Shown here piece after piece: positions 60,801 through 64,000 of a stretch of DNA of 64,000 nucleotides. Position 1 is the stretch's first letter; every line of letters begins with the position of its first letter. The translations under genes and the position numbers were made by a program. The notes beneath the pieces were generated by a model. It ran no database searches. It saw only the letters and a list, made by a program, of their open reading frames with translations, and had not been told where the DNA came from. The DNA lies in NCBI RefSeq assembly GCF_027744825.2, contig NC_071335.1:12475501-12539500 (forward strand), in the 5' to 3' direction. The stretch comes from Synchiropus splendidus (lineage: Eukaryota > Chordata > Actinopteri > Syngnathiformes > Callionymidae).

Positions 60801-63720
60801 ACACGAACTCATTCGAATTTATATCGAGCCACACTGTAGAGGCTGGGCTTGATCAGCTGCAGCTTCTTCACAGTTTGCCTCCTCACATTTATCTTATGCA
60901 TCGATGTCTGGAGTAAAAATGGATCCGCTTCTGCTGAAAAATTGCCTGCAGCAAGTTGTTCTCGCTCTACCTCACGAGTGCTTCGCCTCTCACCTGTCTC
61001 TTTCAGGCGGCTGTAAACACTCACTAGATATTTTCCTTTTCCTCTAAGATTCCTGTGTTTTTAAGGGAAGGTTAGACTGGGGTGAGTAGATGTCATGCTG
61101 TTTACTTCAGTCAAGGACTCGCTCAAGGAAGTACCTCTCTCAACGTCAGTGCCTGTCTTTACTCCCACATGCCCGTCTTCTGTTTAAACCTTCAGTCATC
61201 GCTACTCTGCTGTACAGTACACAGCTTAGATAAAAGAATAAGCTCAAAATAGAATTTCCCAAACATGAGTTGGTTAAAGGCGTACGTCATGGTTTCCTTT
61301 GTCAACATGAAGTCAAACATAGTTCACCACAACTTTGTTCTTTTTGGGATGGGTTAGTTGTATAGTAGACGTCATTTGTTGAAAACAAACACGGACTGAC
61401 ATAAAAATCAGATGATCAGACCACTGACAAAACTAGCTGTTTTTAAGTGAAGACAGCCACACTCTCTCCAACAGCAGCCATTTCACACCTCATACATTGC
61501 TCATCCTCAGTAGAACACTGGAGTGGTTTGTACCTTTAACCGCCAGTATTGTGCAAGTTCTGAATTCTATACCAAGTTACTGCTAATTTTCAGGTCACGT
61601 CAGATCTATACAACGCATTGCAGGGTCAGTGGATGAATCAATCTGAAGTATCCCGAAGTACACATTCACCTAACATTAACCATCACATCCTAGTAACTTT
61701 ACACCTAGCGCAGCAGTGGCAAAACTCACTTATTTCTCCATGGTGACGGGACACCTTGACTAGGCGAGCAGTTTTTCTATTTTGGTATAAGGCTCATTCC
61801 AGGAAACCATGCATCGATGACGCGATTACTGCACCGGTCTTGGAATTGCACAGCATAACGTCAACAGAAAGTGGCAGCCCGACACATGCTGTGGTTGCCT
61901 AGCTACATGTAATTCATTTAAGATTAGCTTGCACACTTCCACAGTAAACAGCTTGATTTACACACGACTGTGAATAAACAACATAATGTTCCGAAAATAC
62001 ATACAAACAAGTATAGAGAACTGAGATCAACTGAAGAGTGAAATAGGGACATCAGTGCCAGGCAGTACACAAGCAAGACAGTCCAGGATGATCCAGATTT
62101 ATAGAGTGCAAAGCTCAACCCTACTTCCCAACACTTACTATACTACTGAAGAACGTGGTGTTATAATTATCCAACCGTAAAAGTGACCATCCGTTGTAAA
62201 GTGTAAAGAATTAGGGATGACCTTTGGACTTGTTGTGTACTGTCTTGTTGATGTAGGTTGTAGCACTGCCATCCTATTTTTGTTCTTCTGATTTCAACCA
62301 ACCAATCTGAGTTTACAACTTGGTCGCAAAAGCTTTCTGCATGAGCCGTTTCACATCACTCCTGAAGATGTAAGCAGCTCTGCTTCTTGTCTCTTCTTAG
62401 CCTCTAACAGATCGTGGCAAACCTAAAGCAGTGCTACGGACTAGATCACACCTGGCAGTCACCTCCGTCTTCTCCACCCGGCCTGCACTCTTCTCTCCGC
62501 CTCTCTTGAACTCTATCTAGTTGATCCAGTCACTACACATTACTTGCTGTTTTGACATGCCTGGACAGCCACTCTGAAGGAATCATCTGTGGCGCTTGAT
62601 AACAGCATGTATAGAGAACCAGTCTCCAGTGCACTAACTATATGCAACTTTGTTTATTGATGTGTTGGGTTTGGGATTTAATCGTGACCTGTCCACACAA
62701 TAAACACTATAACTACAGCTTTAACAACCTAAAGATATTTGCCCGGTGACACATTGAGCATGGTTATGAAGAGCAACATTCGTCTATTCATTCTTTTGCT
62801 CAGAATCCCAACAGTCAACAGTTGCTACTTACAACTAAGCTAACCATGACACGTCTTTGAACTGCAGGGTGTTTTGAGATGTACGTTTTTGATTTAACAG
62901 CGTGAAAACATACATCCTCTACAATATATTCACATTCAGAAGATGAAAGCGAGCACATATTCATGCAAAAAAATTGGGTCACCAGGGAAAATATTTGAAG
63001 TGTTGAGTGTCTTTGCATGTTAGCATGTGTGCTGTGTTTGCTAGTGTGCCGCTCTCATTTGTGGCTTCAAGGCAGCCATGTTACCACTTCATTATAGGAC
63101 TTCAAAGATGAGGCGAGCCCGCGGGGACAAGACAGACGGTCATGAAGACATCGCTTTGATGAGGATGCGGAGATGTCATTTATTATTTATCGTGCTCTGC
63201 GACTGCTGCCATACATTTTGGACTGTCCTATATAGTAATGATCACAGGTGTTAACTGAATCATAATAATAATAAAAAAAAAAAAAAAAATGCCTTGAGTT
63301 ATATAAACAAGAGAAGGCTCTCTTCGGACAAATATAGTGCCGTCGCCATGGTAATGAAATCGAACATGCATGCAAACAGAAGAGTCAGACCATGAGGAGA
63401 CACCTACACACTTCTCTTTCCGCTCAGCACCACGTGCGAATGATAGTCGGCCCCTGCATTTTGTTAACTGGAATTCCTTGTCAAACACTGAAAAGGCACC
63501 TGTGGAGTCGAGTCATACAAGAGACACTCACCGTCACAGTTGGGATGGCGGTGACGAGGGAGTAGACAAGGACCGGCGGTGCCTTGCTGTAGTCCTCAGG
63601 TCCCGGGTATGGCTTGGAGTAGGCTTTGTCGAAGCAGAAAAAGCCCTGGATGTGCACGGGAAACGTGTCCGTGTACTCAAAGTAGTACGCCAACAAAACA
63701 GTTCCTGCCATGATGACCAG
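51900..63720 (-). CDS. plppr2: Phospholipid phosphatase-related protein 2, partial (first coding exon outside window)
   Basis: Six coding exons: 63720-63532, 54344-54224, 54149-53899, 53762-53586, 52224-52078 and 51932-51900. They give 305 residues, in frame to TGA, with GT-AG ends throughout. The first visible exon opens LVIMAGTVLLAYYFEYTDTF after an acceptor; the start codon must lie beyond 64000. Six-TM PAP2 topology: TM segments in exons 1-4, an extracellular loop with GNQTPHFL and NYTALGC, and a cytosolic proline-rich tail (RRPPAPPPPIQ). In active lipid phosphatases motif C2 is SGH; here FPSKDAALS replaces it, while HRNHWSDILAG keeps the C3 His. This loss is characteristic of PLPPR proteins, which bind lipids and shape axons and membrane protrusions rather than hydrolyse phosphate (family knowledge). 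VRRLVRFLGVYSFGLFTTTI-like sequence in exons 2-3 points to PLPPR2. The last exon is very short (ten residues, APGLPYSEIT), so longer alternative ends may exist. Confidence 0.88.
53060..53300. promoter_or_regulatory. CpG-rich patch inside plppr2 intron
   Basis: A short island with many CG dinucleotides (GGGGCGGCGTCACGC, GAGCGCCGCCGCCGCC) between the plppr2 exons at 53586 and 52224. It could be an internal promoter. A 22-codon minus-strand ORF (MVLAAAALQDS...) lies in it but is probably chance. Confidence 0.25.
54358..54381. repeat. (CA)12 microsatellite 13 nt before a plppr2 exon
   Basis: Perfect dinucleotide run. On the plppr2 strand it is (TG)12 followed by CTTTATCGTCCAG and then the exon starting at 54344, so it forms part of the 3' splice site region. 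Confidence 0.95.
54400..63500. other. Large plppr2 intron
   Basis: About 9.2 kb between coding exons 54344 and 63532. I saw no exon, RNA gene or recognisable transposon here. A complex, enhancer-like block lies at about 60480-60780 (words GGCATAAATGGCC, CCACTGGCGCCAAG, ATGCATTATGAATG). An A-rich run ends near 63290. A large intron near the start of the coding region is usual for PLPPR genes. Confidence 0.45.
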
Positions 63721-64000
63721 CTGGAAATAAAACATAGTGGTCCCAGGTTTAGAATCTGAGAGTTCAGACAACAGCCGAGAAAATAGTTCATATAGCCAAA
63801 AGAGAAAAAAAATGAAAATGCTGTGTGAAGTGAGGAAAGGAGATGACAGGAGGGACAGATGAGAGACGGGGACTGTGAGAGAAAAACAAGGAGAAGGACT
63901 GTGAGAGGAATGAAAGAGATGCGGCGTGAGCTTGAGCGAGCAAGATCTCTTCAGCTGTGTTAGTGTGATGAGTGGGAGGGAGGAGAAACACATGGGGAAA

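Overview
The window is a stretch of ray-finned (probably percomorph teleost) nuclear genome. Genes are split by GT-AG introns, predicted proteins are close to their vertebrate families, CA/TA and AAT microsatellites are frequent, and Tc1/mariner and non-LTR remnants of the type common in fish sit in introns and spacers. I see no prokaryotic signal (no operons, no Shine-Dalgarno sites, no CRISPR).

Layout: (1) 1-6.4 kb is non-coding, with some conserved-element-like sequence. (2) 6.66-7.49 kb, minus: a two-exon DAN-family gene, dand5 (charon/coco). (3) 12.2-14.9 kb, minus: a seven-coding-exon tetraspanin of the TSPAN1/TSPAN16 type, with an untranslated first exon probably near 16.4 kb. (4) 17.3-26.2 kb, minus: rab3d, four coding exons plus a likely 5' UTR exon near 27.3 kb; its introns hold a Tc1 remnant and a short inverted-repeat element. 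(5) 28.3-29.75 kb: two abutting non-LTR retrotransposon fragments. (6) 30.1-32.9 kb, minus: pld6. (7) 34.0-35.0 kb, plus: elof1, head to head with pld6. (8) 35-50.8 kb: no secure coding exon, but a second copy of the inverted-repeat element, a cluster of RFX X-box-like sites, enhancer-like blocks, a 1.4 kb pyrimidine-rich tract and dispersed repeats. (9) 51.9-63.7 kb, minus: the last six coding exons of plppr2; its first coding exon lies beyond the right edge.

The order tetraspanin - rab3d - elof1 - plppr2, with dand5 nearby, recalls human 19p13 (TSPAN16-RAB3D-CCDC159-PLPPR2, ELOF1, DAND5-NFIX). This supports rab3d, dand5 and plppr2 as true orthologues; the synteny is from memory and was not searched. 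The genes are not a pathway: they are a Nodal antagonist, a tetraspanin, a secretory-vesicle GTPase, a mitochondrial/piRNA phospholipase-D family enzyme, a transcription elongation factor and a catalytically altered lipid-phosphatase-related membrane protein.

The most interesting observations are at splice sites. A (CAC)6(CAT)7 microsatellite has replaced the polypyrimidine tract of a rab3d exon, and a (TG)12 tract sits 13 nt before a plppr2 exon. No undescribed multi-gene system was found. All exon boundaries were placed by hand from reading frame and GT-AG rules; every reported coding gene closes in frame.
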